From the NCBI RefSeq assembly GCF_033546935.1, contig NZ_CP137854.1, positions 3,348,001 to 3,412,000 on the forward strand: DNA of 64,000 bases. The letters are read 5' to 3'. Shown in pieces: positions 1-7,580 of the stretch; positions within the stretch are counted from its first letter, which is position 1; each line of letters starts with the position of its first letter. A program made the translations under genes and the position numbers. The DNA is from Xylophilus sp. GOD-11R. GTDB taxonomy: Bacteria; Pseudomonadota; Gammaproteobacteria; Burkholderiales; Burkholderiaceae_C. The notes below the pieces were generated by a model. The model did not search any database and was not told where the DNA came from. It was given only the letters and a program-made list of their open reading frames with translations.

Positions 1-952
1 CGCCGACGGCAGCTGGCGCGTTTCGTACAAGAACCTCAAGAGCGGCGCCAAGACCGAGACCGACGCCAAGTTCGTCTTCATCGGCGCCGGCGGCGGTGCG
101 CTGCACCTGCTGCAGAAGTCCGGCATTCCGGAAGCCAAGGAATACGCGGCCTTCCCGGTCGGCGGCTCCTTCCTGGTCACCGAGAACCCCACCGTCGCGC
201 AGATGCACCTGGCCAAGGCCTACGGCAAGGCCTCGGTCGGCGCGCCGCCGATGTCGGTGCCCCACCTCGACACCCGCGTGCTCGACGGCAAGCGCGTGAT
301 CCTGTTCGGGCCCTTTGCCACCTTCTCGACCAAGTTCCTCAAGGAAGGCTCCTACCTCGACCTGCTGACCAGCACCAACGTCCACAACGTGTGGCCGATG
401 ACGCGCGTGGGCGTGGAGCAGTACCCGTTGATCGAATACCTCGCCGGCCAGCTGATGCTCTCGGACGACGATCGTTTCAAGGCGCTGCAGGAGTACTTCC
501 CCAACGCCAAGAAGGAAGACTGGCGCCTGTGGCAGGCCGGCCAGCGCGTGCAGATCATCAAGCGCGACGAGAAGAAGGGCGGCGTGCTCAAGCTCGGCAC
601 CGAGATCGTCGCGTCCCAGGACCGCAGCATCGCCGGCCTGCTGGGTGCGTCGCCCGGCGCCTCCACCGCCGCGCCGATCATGCTGGGCGTGCTGGAGAAG
701 GTCTTCAAGGACAAGGTCGCCACGCCCGAGTGGCAGGCCAAGATCCGCCAGATCGTGCCGAGCTACGGCACCAAGCTCAACGCCAGCGCCGCGCGCACCT
801 ACGAAGAGTGGTCGTACACCGCCCAGACGCTGCAGCTGACCCCGCCACCGGTGATCGACACCGCCGCGCCTTCGCCCGGCGCCGCCGCCGCGCGTGGCGA
901 ACAGCCCGCCGCGACCCGCACGCCCAAGGCCGCCAACGACATGGCGCTCTGA
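1..952 (+). CDS. mqo: Malate:quinone oxidoreductase, C-terminal part (gene cut by window start)
   Basis: The reading frame is open from base 2 and ends at TGA 950-952, giving about 316 residues without a start. The segment has the look of the C-terminal portion of membrane-associated FAD-dependent malate:quinone oxidoreductase, which oxidises malate to oxaloacetate and passes electrons to quinone: [18 protein letters not shown] and FPVGGSFLV near the beginning, then [15 protein letters not shown] and a conserved RVQIIKRD stretch. The family is usually 490-550 residues, so roughly the first 200 are outside the window. The last 35 residues are an alanine/proline-rich tail of low complexity. It converges on the LysR gene at 977. 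Family call is from recognition of motifs, not a search. Confidence 0.88.
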   Translation, partial: ADGSWRVSYKNLKSGAKTETDAKFVFIGAGGGALHLLQKSGIPEAKEYAAFPVGGSFLVTENPTVAQMHLAKAYGKASVGAPPMSVPHLDTRVLDGKRVILFGPFATFSTKFLKEGSYLDLLTSTNVHNVWPMTRVGVEQYPLIEYLAGQLMLSDDDRFKALQEYFPNAKKEDWRLWQAGQRVQIIKRDEKKGGVLKLGTEIVASQDRSIAGLLGASPGASTAAPIMLGVLEKVFKDKVATPEWQAKIRQIVPSYGTKLNASAARTYEEWSYTAQTLQLTPPPVIDTAAPSPGAAAARGEQPAATRTPKAANDMAL

Positions 953-976
953 CCCGGCCGGCGCGCCCGGTCTTCT

Positions 977-1888
977 TCAGCCGACGCCACCGGCGTCCGG
1001 CAACACCGACAGCAGCAATTTCATGGCGGTGGAGGGATTCTCGGAGCGCCAGCCTACCGCGATCTCCAGCTCCAGGTGGGCGCTGGAATCGGCGATGGTC
1101 TTGTAGACCACCCCCGGATGCGGAAGGCTGCCGGCCTGCGCCGGCAGCAGCACCACCCCCACCCCCGACGCCACCAGGCAGGCCATGCTCGGCATCTGCC
1201 AGGCCTCCAGCACCGTGCGCGGACTGAACCCTGCCTCGTTGCAGGCCATCAGAAACTTGCCGTACAGGCTGGGAATGCGGTCGGCGGGAAACGTCATGAA
1301 CGACTCGTCCGCCAGGTCGGCCAACCGCACCGATCGCGCCTTGGCCAGCCGGTGACCGCGCGGCAGCACCGCCACGAAGCGCTCCCGGTGAATCACCCGC
1401 ATCTGCAGCCCGCCGGCATCGCTCACCGGCAGCCGCAGGATGCCCACGTCGACCTTGCCGGCCACCAGGCTCGCCACCTGCTCCTTCGATATCTGCTCGC
1501 GCAGGTCGACGTCGATCGCCGGATAGCGCGCGCGGAAGTCCTGCAGGATGCGCGGCAGCAGCTCATAGCTCACCGAGCCCACGAAGCCGATGCACACCCG
1601 CCCGGCGATGCCCTGCGCCGCCCGCCGCGTGGCCTCCAGCGCGCGCTCCTCCTGCGCCAGCAGATTGCGCGCCTCGGCGAGAAACACCGCGCCGGCGTTG
1701 GTCAGCCGCACCGAATGGCGTGAGCGCTCGAGCAGCTGCACACCGACGATTTCTTCAAGCCGCTTGATGCCCTGGCTCAGCGGCGGCTGGGCCATGTGCA
1801 GGCGGGCGGCGGCGCGGCCGTAATGGAGTTCCTCGGCGACGGCGACGAACTGGCGGAGCAGGCGGCTGGAGATCATGGTGAAACGCAT
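977..1888 (-). CDS. LysR-family regulator, divergent from cupin/CoA-pathway operon
   Basis: A 303-residue LysR-type transcriptional regulator: an N-terminal winged helix-turn-helix (FVAVAEELHYGRAAARLHMA, then PPLSQGIKRLEE) and a LysR substrate-binding domain from about residue 95. Length matches the family. The start at 1888 is preferred because a GGTGAGA sequence lies just upstream; an internal ATG at 1876 is an alternative. It is transcribed away from the cupin gene at 1972 with only 83 bases between, the usual arrangement in which the regulator controls the divergent operon and itself. The likely targets are therefore the CoA-transferase to HMG-CoA lyase genes; its coinducer is unknown. 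Confidence 0.93.
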   Translation of the reverse strand: MRFTMISSRLLRQFVAVAEELHYGRAAARLHMAQPPLSQGIKRLEEIVGVQLLERSRHSVRLTNAGAVFLAEARNLLAQEERALEATRRAAQGIAGRVCIGFVGSVSYELLPRILQDFRARYPAIDVDLREQISKEQVASLVAGKVDVGILRLPVSDAGGLQMRVIHRERFVAVLPRGHRLAKARSVRLADLADESFMTFPADRIPSLYGKFLMACNEAGFSPRTVLEAWQMPSMACLVASGVGVVLLPAQAGSLPHPGVVYKTIADSSAHLELEIAVGWRSENPSTAMKLLLSVLPDAGGVG

Positions 1889-1971
1889 TCTGTCTCACCA
1901 AAGACTCAAATCGTATTGGACGCGTCTCTCCGGCCTGCGCACACTGTCGGTGCAAAGCAAGGAGACAAAGA

Positions 1972-2397
1972 ATGACCAGCCCCACCACGCCCCTCGGCGA
2001 GGCACGCTATTTCGTGCGCGAAGCCGATATCGCCGGCTACCACCCCGCCAACCACGTCGGCACGCTCAACAAGCGGCTGATCGGCCCCGAGACCGTGGGC
2101 GCGCGCCAGCTCGAAGTGCTGGTCGGCCACATCCAGAAGGGCAAGGGCGCCCTGCCCCACGCGCACCCCGGCATCGAGCAGGTCTGCTACCTGCTCGAAG
2201 GTCGCGCCGTTGCCGAAGTCTGCGGCCAGCGCCAGGAAATGCATCCGGGCGACAGCTGCTTCTTTCCCGCGGGCGAGATGCACACCTTCACCGTCGTGAG
2301 CGACGAGCCGGTGCGGGTGCTGGTGATCTACAGCCCGCCGTACGAAGAGCGCGCCGACCGGGTCATACGCCCGGCGGACGCGGCCGCCGGCCACTGA
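1972..2397 (+). CDS. Small single-domain metal cupin
   Basis: A 141-residue cupin_2 protein. The two conserved cupin motifs are present: His63, His65 and Glu69 in LPHAHPGIEQ, and His104 in PAGEMHTF, a complete set of four metal ligands, so it probably binds a divalent metal. An AGGAG ribosome-binding site sits about 9 bases before the ATG. It is the first gene of the operon that continues with the Bug receptor (42-bp gap). Single-domain cupins of this sort occur as dioxygenases, isomerases or small-molecule sensors in catabolic operons; the sequence does not decide between these. Confidence 0.85.
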   Translation: MTSPTTPLGEARYFVREADIAGYHPANHVGTLNKRLIGPETVGARQLEVLVGHIQKGKGALPHAHPGIEQVCYLLEGRAVAEVCGQRQEMHPGDSCFFPAGEMHTFTVVSDEPVRVLVIYSPPYEERADRVIRPADAAAGH

Positions 2398-2438
2398 GCC
2401 CGGCGCCCGGATCAGAACAAAGACAGGAGACAAAAGAC

Positions 2439-3446
2439 ATGCCCATCGAATCCAGCGCACCCATCACCCGCCGCCGCGTCGTCGCACTGGCCGCCGGCCT
2501 CGCCGCCGCAGCCGCCTCTCCATGGGCCCTGGCCCAGGGCCCGGCCGACGGCTATCCGAAGCAGCCGATCCGCATCGTCGTGCCCTTCGCCGCCGGCAGC
2601 GGCACCGACGCCGTCGCCCGGCTCATCGCCCAGGCGCTGGGCGAGGCGCTCAAGGGCACGACCCTGGTCGACAACCGCGCCGGCGCCAACGGCATCATCG
2701 CGGCCGAGGCCGTGGCCAAGGCGGCACCGGACGGCTACACGCTGTTCGTTACCACCAACACCACCCACTCGGCCAACCCGAGCCTGATGAAGAGCCTGCC
2801 CTACGACCCGGTGAAGGACTTCACGCCGGTCAGCCGCATGGGCAACCTGCCCTTCATGCTGGTGGTCAACCCATCGCTGCCGGTGAAGAACGTGGCCGAA
2901 CTCATCGCCTGGGGCCGGGCCAACCCCGGCAAACTGACCTATGCCAGCGGCAACAGCACCGGCATCGTCTCCGGCGCCACCTTCGCCCGCATGGCCAGGA
3001 TCGACATGCTGCACGTGCCCTACAAGAGCACGCCGCCGGCCATCGCCGATGTGATCGGCGGCCAGGTCAGCATGATGTTCGTCGACACCGCCGCCGGCCT
3101 GGCCACGGTCGAGGCCGGCAAGATGCGCGCGCTCGCGGTCACCACCAAGGAACGCACCAAGCTCTTTCCCGAACTGCCGCCGCTGGCCGACACGCCGGAG
3201 CTCAAGGGCTTCGACATCACCTCCTGGAACGGCGTCTACGCGCCCGCCGGCACGCCCAAGCCCATCGTCGCCAAGCTCAACCAGGCGCTGGCCGGCATCG
3301 CCAACAGCGCCTCCTTCCGCGAACGCTCGGCCAAGCTGGGCTTCGACGCCTTCGGCAGCACGCCGGAGGAATTCGCCGCCTTCACCGTGAGCGAGCTGGC
3401 CAAGTGGAAGCAACTGATCCAGGCCGCCGCGATCCAGCCCGAATGA
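2439..3446 (+). CDS. Bug/TctC-type tripartite tricarboxylate transporter receptor
   Basis: A 335-residue periplasmic solute-binding protein of the Bug family. Residues 1-33 form a signal peptide with an arginine-rich n-region (TRRRVVALAAG), compatible with Tat or Sec export. The mature part carries the family hallmarks: YPKQPIRIVVPFAAGSGTD, then DNRAGANGIIAAEAVAKA and APDGYTLF. Such receptors bind carboxylates and deliver them to a TctAB membrane pair, which is absent here as is common in Burkholderiales. The start at 2439 follows an AGGAGA site; longer upstream reading runs through the cupin gene and is not used. Its stop overlaps the start of the CoA-transferase (ATGA), so the transported acid is probably what that enzyme activates. 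Confidence 0.92.
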   Translation: MPIESSAPITRRRVVALAAGLAAAAASPWALAQGPADGYPKQPIRIVVPFAAGSGTDAVARLIAQALGEALKGTTLVDNRAGANGIIAAEAVAKAAPDGYTLFVTTNTTHSANPSLMKSLPYDPVKDFTPVSRMGNLPFMLVVNPSLPVKNVAELIAWGRANPGKLTYASGNSTGIVSGATFARMARIDMLHVPYKSTPPAIADVIGGQVSMMFVDTAAGLATVEAGKMRALAVTTKERTKLFPELPPLADTPELKGFDITSWNGVYAPAGTPKPIVAKLNQALAGIANSASFRERSAKLGFDAFGSTPEEFAAFTVSELAKWKQLIQAAAIQPE

Positions 3447-4693
3447 CCCGCCCCACCACCTCCGCCGGCGGCCCGCTCCAGGGCCTGCGCATCCTCGACC
3501 TCACCGCCGTGGTGATGGGCCCCTACGCCACCCAGACGCTGGGCGACCTGGGCGCCGACGTGATCAAGGTGGAGCCGCCGGCCGGCGACAACCTGCGCGC
3601 CGTCGGCCCCATGCGCAACCCCGGCATGGGCGCGCTGTCGCTGCACCTCAACCGCAACAAGCGCTCGGTGGTGCTCGACCTCAAGCGTCCCGAAGGCCGC
3701 GACGCCTGCCTGAAGCTGGCCGAGACCTGCGACGCGCTCATCTACAACACCCGGCCCAAGGCCATGGCCCGGCTCGGGCTCGACTACGCGGCCGTGTCCG
3801 CGCGCAACCCGCGCATCGTCTACCTCGGCTGCATCGGTTTCGGCGAGGACGGCCCCTACGCCGGCAAGCCGGCCTACGACGACCTGATCCAGGGCGCCGT
3901 CGCGCTGCCCACGCTCTATGCCGCGCAAAGCGGTGGCGACCCGCGCTACGCCCCGGTCACGCTGGCCGACCGCGCGGTCGGCCTGCAGTCGGCCATCGCC
4001 CTGCTGGCGGCCGTGCTGCACGCCCAGCGCACCGGCTGCGGCCAGGCGGTGGAAGTGCCGATGTTCGAGGCGCTGGCGCAGTTCGTCATGGGCGACCACC
4101 TCGGCGGCCAGAGCTTCGAGCCGCCCGCAGGCCCCATGGGCTACGCCCGCCTGCTGGCGCCGCACCGCAAGCCCTACCGCACGGCCGACGGGCACCTCAG
4201 CGTGCTCATCTACAACGACAAACACTGGCAGGCCTTCTTCGACGTGATCGGCCGGCCGGACCTGAAGACATCGCCCATGTTCAGCAACCACACCGCGCGC
4301 GCCGCGCACATCGGCGAGGTCTACGCCTTCGTCGCCGAAGTGATGGCGACGCGCAGCTCCGAGGACTGGTACGCCGCGCTGCAGGCCGCCGACGTGCCGG
4401 TCGGCCGGCTGCACACCGTCGAGTCGCTCAAGGACGATCCGCACCTGCGCGCCGTCGGCTTCTTCCCCGAGATGGAACACCCCTCCGAAGGCACGATCCG
4501 CACCACCGCGCCGGTCGGCCACTACGGCGCCACGCCGCCGGCCATCCGCCGCCACGCACCGCGCCTGGGCGAGCACAGCGCCGAGGTGCTGCGCGAGGCC
4601 GGCTATTCGCAGGACGAGGTACAGGCCCTGATCGACGGGCGGATCACCGCCCAGGCCAACGCACCGCTCACCAGCGAGGTGCCCGCCGCATGA
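3443..4693 (+). CDS. Family III (CaiB/BaiF) CoA-transferase
   Basis: A 416-residue CoA-transferase that would move CoA from a donor such as succinyl-CoA to a free carboxylic acid. The N-terminal LQGLRILDLTAVVMGPYATQ and LGDLGADVIKVEPPAGD motifs are typical of the CaiB/BaiF family, and Asp176 in PVTLADRAVG is in the position of the catalytic aspartate that forms the acyl-enzyme anhydride. The start codon overlaps the Bug stop by four bases (ATGA) and its own stop overlaps the acyl-CoA dehydrogenase start in the same way, so the three proteins are translationally coupled. Substrate is inferred only from neighbours: a branched dicarboxylate is the best fit. Confidence 0.92.
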   Translation: MTRPTTSAGGPLQGLRILDLTAVVMGPYATQTLGDLGADVIKVEPPAGDNLRAVGPMRNPGMGALSLHLNRNKRSVVLDLKRPEGRDACLKLAETCDALIYNTRPKAMARLGLDYAAVSARNPRIVYLGCIGFGEDGPYAGKPAYDDLIQGAVALPTLYAAQSGGDPRYAPVTLADRAVGLQSAIALLAAVLHAQRTGCGQAVEVPMFEALAQFVMGDHLGGQSFEPPAGPMGYARLLAPHRKPYRTADGHLSVLIYNDKHWQAFFDVIGRPDLKTSPMFSNHTARAAHIGEVYAFVAEVMATRSSEDWYAALQAADVPVGRLHTVESLKDDPHLRAVGFFPEMEHPSEGTIRTTAPVGHYGATPPAIRRHAPRLGEHSAEVLREAGYSQDEVQALIDGRITAQANAPLTSEVPAA

Positions 4694-5859
4694 ACTTCGA
4701 CCTCACCGAAGACCAGCGCTCGCTGCTGACGGCCATCGAACGTCTCTGCGACGACTTCCCGCTCGACTACTGGCGCGAGCACGACGAGAGCGCCGTATTC
4801 CCGCACGAATTCCACCGCGCCGTGGCCGACGCCGGTTGGCTCGGCATCGCCATGCCCGAAGCCCAGGGCGGCGCCGGCCTGGGCATCACCGAGGCGGCGC
4901 TGATGATGCGGGCCATCAGCGCCTCGGGCGCCGGCATGACCGGTGCGTCGGCGGTGCACATGAACATCTTCGGGCTCAACCCGGTGGTGGTCTTCGGCAC
5001 GGAGGAACAGCGCCAGCGCTTCCTGCCGCCGCTGATCGCCGGAACCGAGAAAGCCTGCTTCGCGGTCACCGAACCCGACGCCGGCCTCGACACCACGCGC
5101 CTGAAGACGCAGGCCACGCGCCAGGCCGACGGCAGCTATGTGCTGTCAGGACGCAAGATCTGGATCTCCACCGCGCAGGTCGCCGACCGCATGCTGATCC
5201 TCACCCGCACCACGCCGCTGGCCGAGGTGAAAAAGCCCACGCAGGGCCTCACGCTGTTCTACACCGCGCTCGACCGCCGCTTCGTCGAGGTGCGCGAGAT
5301 CCACAAGCTCGGCCGCGCCGCGGTCGACTCCAACATGCTGTTCATCGACGGCCTGGTGGTGCCCGAGGCCGACCGCATCGGCGAGGAAGGCCGGGGCTTC
5401 GAATACATCCTGCACGGGCTCAACCCCGAACGCATCCTGATCGCCGCCGAGGCCATCGGCATCGGCCGCGCCGCGCTGCGGCTGGCCGCCACCTATGCGC
5501 AGGAGCGTGTCGTCTTCGGCCGCCCCATCGGCCAGAACCAGGGCGTGGCGCATCCGCTGGCGCGTGCCTGGATGAACCTCGAGGCCGCCGACCTGATGGT
5601 GTCCAAGGCCGCCACGCTCTACGACGCCGGCCAGCCCTGCGGCGCCGAGGCCAACTCGGCCAAGTACCTGGCCGCCGAAGCCGCCCACGATGCCTGCCAG
5701 AACGCGGTGCTGACGCTCGGCGGCATGGGCTATGCGCGGGAATATCACGTGGAGCGCCTGCTGCGCGAGAGCTACATTCCGCGCATCGCGCCGGTCAGCC
5801 CGCAGATGATCCTGAACTTCATCGCCGAGAAGGCGCTCGGCCTGCCCAAGTCCTACTGA
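4690..5859 (+). CDS. Acyl-CoA dehydrogenase with isovaleryl-type catalytic Glu position
   Basis: A 389-residue FAD-dependent acyl-CoA dehydrogenase. The FAD/substrate motif CFAVTEPDAGLDT spans residues 123-135, and the C-terminal QNAVLTLGGMGYAREY signature starts near 337. The C-terminal glutamate that serves as base in medium- and short-chain enzymes (IYEGT) is replaced by RIAPVSPQ at 365-372. Instead Glu247 in GLNPERILIA occupies the place of the base in isovaleryl-CoA and long-chain dehydrogenases. It lies between the CoA-transferase (4-bp overlap) and the hydratase (17-bp gap), so it should desaturate the CoA ester made upstream. A branched acyl chain is an inference from the base position and neighbours. 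Confidence 0.92.
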   Translation: MNFDLTEDQRSLLTAIERLCDDFPLDYWREHDESAVFPHEFHRAVADAGWLGIAMPEAQGGAGLGITEAALMMRAISASGAGMTGASAVHMNIFGLNPVVVFGTEEQRQRFLPPLIAGTEKACFAVTEPDAGLDTTRLKTQATRQADGSYVLSGRKIWISTAQVADRMLILTRTTPLAEVKKPTQGLTLFYTALDRRFVEVREIHKLGRAAVDSNMLFIDGLVVPEADRIGEEGRGFEYILHGLNPERILIAAEAIGIGRAALRLAATYAQERVVFGRPIGQNQGVAHPLARAWMNLEAADLMVSKAATLYDAGQPCGAEANSAKYLAAEAAHDACQNAVLTLGGMGYAREYHVERLLRESYIPRIAPVSPQMILNFIAEKALGLPKSY

Positions 5860-5876
5860 ACCGAGGAGCCATTCCC

Positions 5877-6689
5877 ATGCCGACACCCTCCCCGATCCGC
5901 ATCCACATCGACGGCGTGCGCGCCACCGTCACCCTCGACCGCCCCGCCGTACGCAACGCCTTCAACGACGAGACCATCGCCGCGCTCACCGCCGCGTTCC
6001 GCGACCTGGGCGCCAACGAGCGCCTGCGCTGCATCGTGCTGGCGGCCAACGGCCCGGCCTTCTGCGCCGGCGCCGACCTGAACTGGATGCAGCGCATGGC
6101 CGGCTATTCGTTCGACGAGAACGTCGCCGACGCCCAGGCCCTGGCCGACATGCTGCGCACCCTCTACGAATGCCCGGTGCCGACCATCGCCCGCATCCAG
6201 GGCGACGTGTTCGCCGGCGGCGTCGGCCTGGTCGCCGCCTGCGACATGGCGGTGGCGGTGGATTCGGCCCGCTTCTGCCTGAGCGAAGTGCTGATCGGCC
6301 TGATCCCCGCCACCATCGGCCCCTACGTGCTGCGCGCGCTCGGCGCGCGGACCTCGCACCGTTACTTCCTCACCGGCGAGCGCTTCGGCGCCGCCGAGGC
6401 GCACCGTGCCGGACTGGTCCACGAGGCCGTGCCGGCCGAGGCGCTCGACGCCACCGTCGACACCCTGGCCAACGCGCTGGCCAACGCCGGCCCGCAGGCG
6501 GTGCGCGCTGCCAAGGCCTTCGTGCGCGATGTGGCCGGCCGGCCGGTCGACGACGCCCTGGCGCGCCAGACCGCTCACGAGATCGCCCGCCTGCGCACCA
6601 GCGACGAAGGCCGCGCCGGGCTCGCCGCATTCCTCTCCAAATCGACGCCCGCCTGGCGCGCCGAGGCCACGACCGGAGCCGCCGCATGA
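5877..6689 (+). CDS. Enoyl-CoA hydratase/isomerase, methylglutaconyl-CoA hydratase-like
   Basis: A 270-residue crotonase-fold protein. The oxyanion-hole segment FCAGADLNWMQRM (62-74) closely resembles that of methylglutaconyl-CoA hydratases (LiuC/AUH), and Glu137 in CLSEVLIGLIPATIGPYV is the retained catalytic glutamate; the GLIPA sequence is also LiuC-like. GAGGAG precedes the ATG at 5877. It follows the acyl-CoA dehydrogenase and overlaps the HMG-CoA lyase start by four bases, which fits hydration of 3-methylglutaconyl-CoA to HMG-CoA. No biotin carboxylase for leucine degradation is nearby. Crotonase substrate specificity is hard to read from sequence, so the precise reaction is inferred. 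Confidence 0.88.
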   Translation: MPTPSPIRIHIDGVRATVTLDRPAVRNAFNDETIAALTAAFRDLGANERLRCIVLAANGPAFCAGADLNWMQRMAGYSFDENVADAQALADMLRTLYECPVPTIARIQGDVFAGGVGLVAACDMAVAVDSARFCLSEVLIGLIPATIGPYVLRALGARTSHRYFLTGERFGAAEAHRAGLVHEAVPAEALDATVDTLANALANAGPQAVRAAKAFVRDVAGRPVDDALARQTAHEIARLRTSDEGRAGLAAFLSKSTPAWRAEATTGAAA

Positions 6690-7579
6690 GCCTGCCCACC
6701 CGCGTCAAACTGGTCGACGTGTCGCCGCGCGACGGCCTGCAGAACGAGAAGACTCCGGTGCCGGCCGAGGTCAAGATCGGCCTGGTGCACCGGCTGCAGG
6801 AAGCCGGTCTGCGCGACATCGAAGTCACCAGCTTCGTCAGCCCCAAATGGGTGCCGCAGATGGCCGACAACGCCGAGGTGATGCACGGCATACGGCGCGC
6901 GCCCGGCGTGCGCTATTCGGTGCTCACGCCCAACCTGAAGGGCTACGAGGCCGCCGTCGCCGCGCCGCGCGAGGAGTGGCCCGACGAGATCGTCGTCTTC
7001 GGCTCGGCCAGCGAGGCCTTCAGCCAGAAGAACATCAACTGCTCCATCGCCGAGAGCATCGAGCGTTTCGCGCCGGTGGTGGCCGCCGCGCGCGAGGCCG
7101 GCATCCACGTGCGCGGCGCCATGTCGTGCACGGTCGGCTGTCCGTACGAAGGCGACATCGCGCCCGAAGCCGTCGGCCGTCTCGCGCGGCTGATGAAGGA
7201 CATCGGCGTGCAGCACGTGGGCGTGGCCGACACCATCGGCGTCGGCACGCCCGACAAGGTGCGCGCCGCGATGGAAGCCACGCTGGCGCACTACGCCATC
7301 GACGATGTCTCCGGCCATTTCCACGACACCTACGGCCGCGCGCTGGACAACACCCGCGCCAGCCTGGAGATGGGCGTGTGGCAGTACGACACCTCGGCAG
7401 CCGGCATCGGCGGCTGCCCCTACGCCCGGGGCGCCACCGGCAACGTGTCGACCGAATCGGTGGTGGCGATGCTGCACGGCCTGGGCATCGCGACCGGCAT
7501 CGACGAGGGCAAGCTCGCCGAGGCCGGCCGATTCATCCTGGCCGCGCTGGGCCGCGCGCCCGCGGCCGTCGCGCACTGA
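6686..7579 (+). CDS. mvaB: Hydroxymethylglutaryl-CoA lyase
   Basis: A 297-residue HMG-CoA lyase, splitting HMG-CoA into acetyl-CoA and acetoacetate. Key residues are visible: DVSPRDGLQNE (11-21) with the catalytic Arg15 and metal ligand Asp16, the metal-binding HFHDTYG (His211, His213), and the flexible-loop GGCPYARGATGN with catalytic Cys244. Length matches bacterial MvaB/LiuE. It is last in the operon, overlapping the hydratase by ATGA, and ends one base before the convergent 3-hydroxybutyrate-oligomer hydrolase. Related lyases act on other 3-hydroxy-3-methyl acyl-CoAs, so a close analogue is possible. Confidence 0.93.
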   Translation: MSLPTRVKLVDVSPRDGLQNEKTPVPAEVKIGLVHRLQEAGLRDIEVTSFVSPKWVPQMADNAEVMHGIRRAPGVRYSVLTPNLKGYEAAVAAPREEWPDEIVVFGSASEAFSQKNINCSIAESIERFAPVVAAAREAGIHVRGAMSCTVGCPYEGDIAPEAVGRLARLMKDIGVQHVGVADTIGVGTPDKVRAAMEATLAHYAIDDVSGHFHDTYGRALDNTRASLEMGVWQYDTSAAGIGGCPYARGATGNVSTESVVAMLHGLGIATGIDEGKLAEAGRFILAALGRAPAAVAH

Positions 7580-7580
7580 C

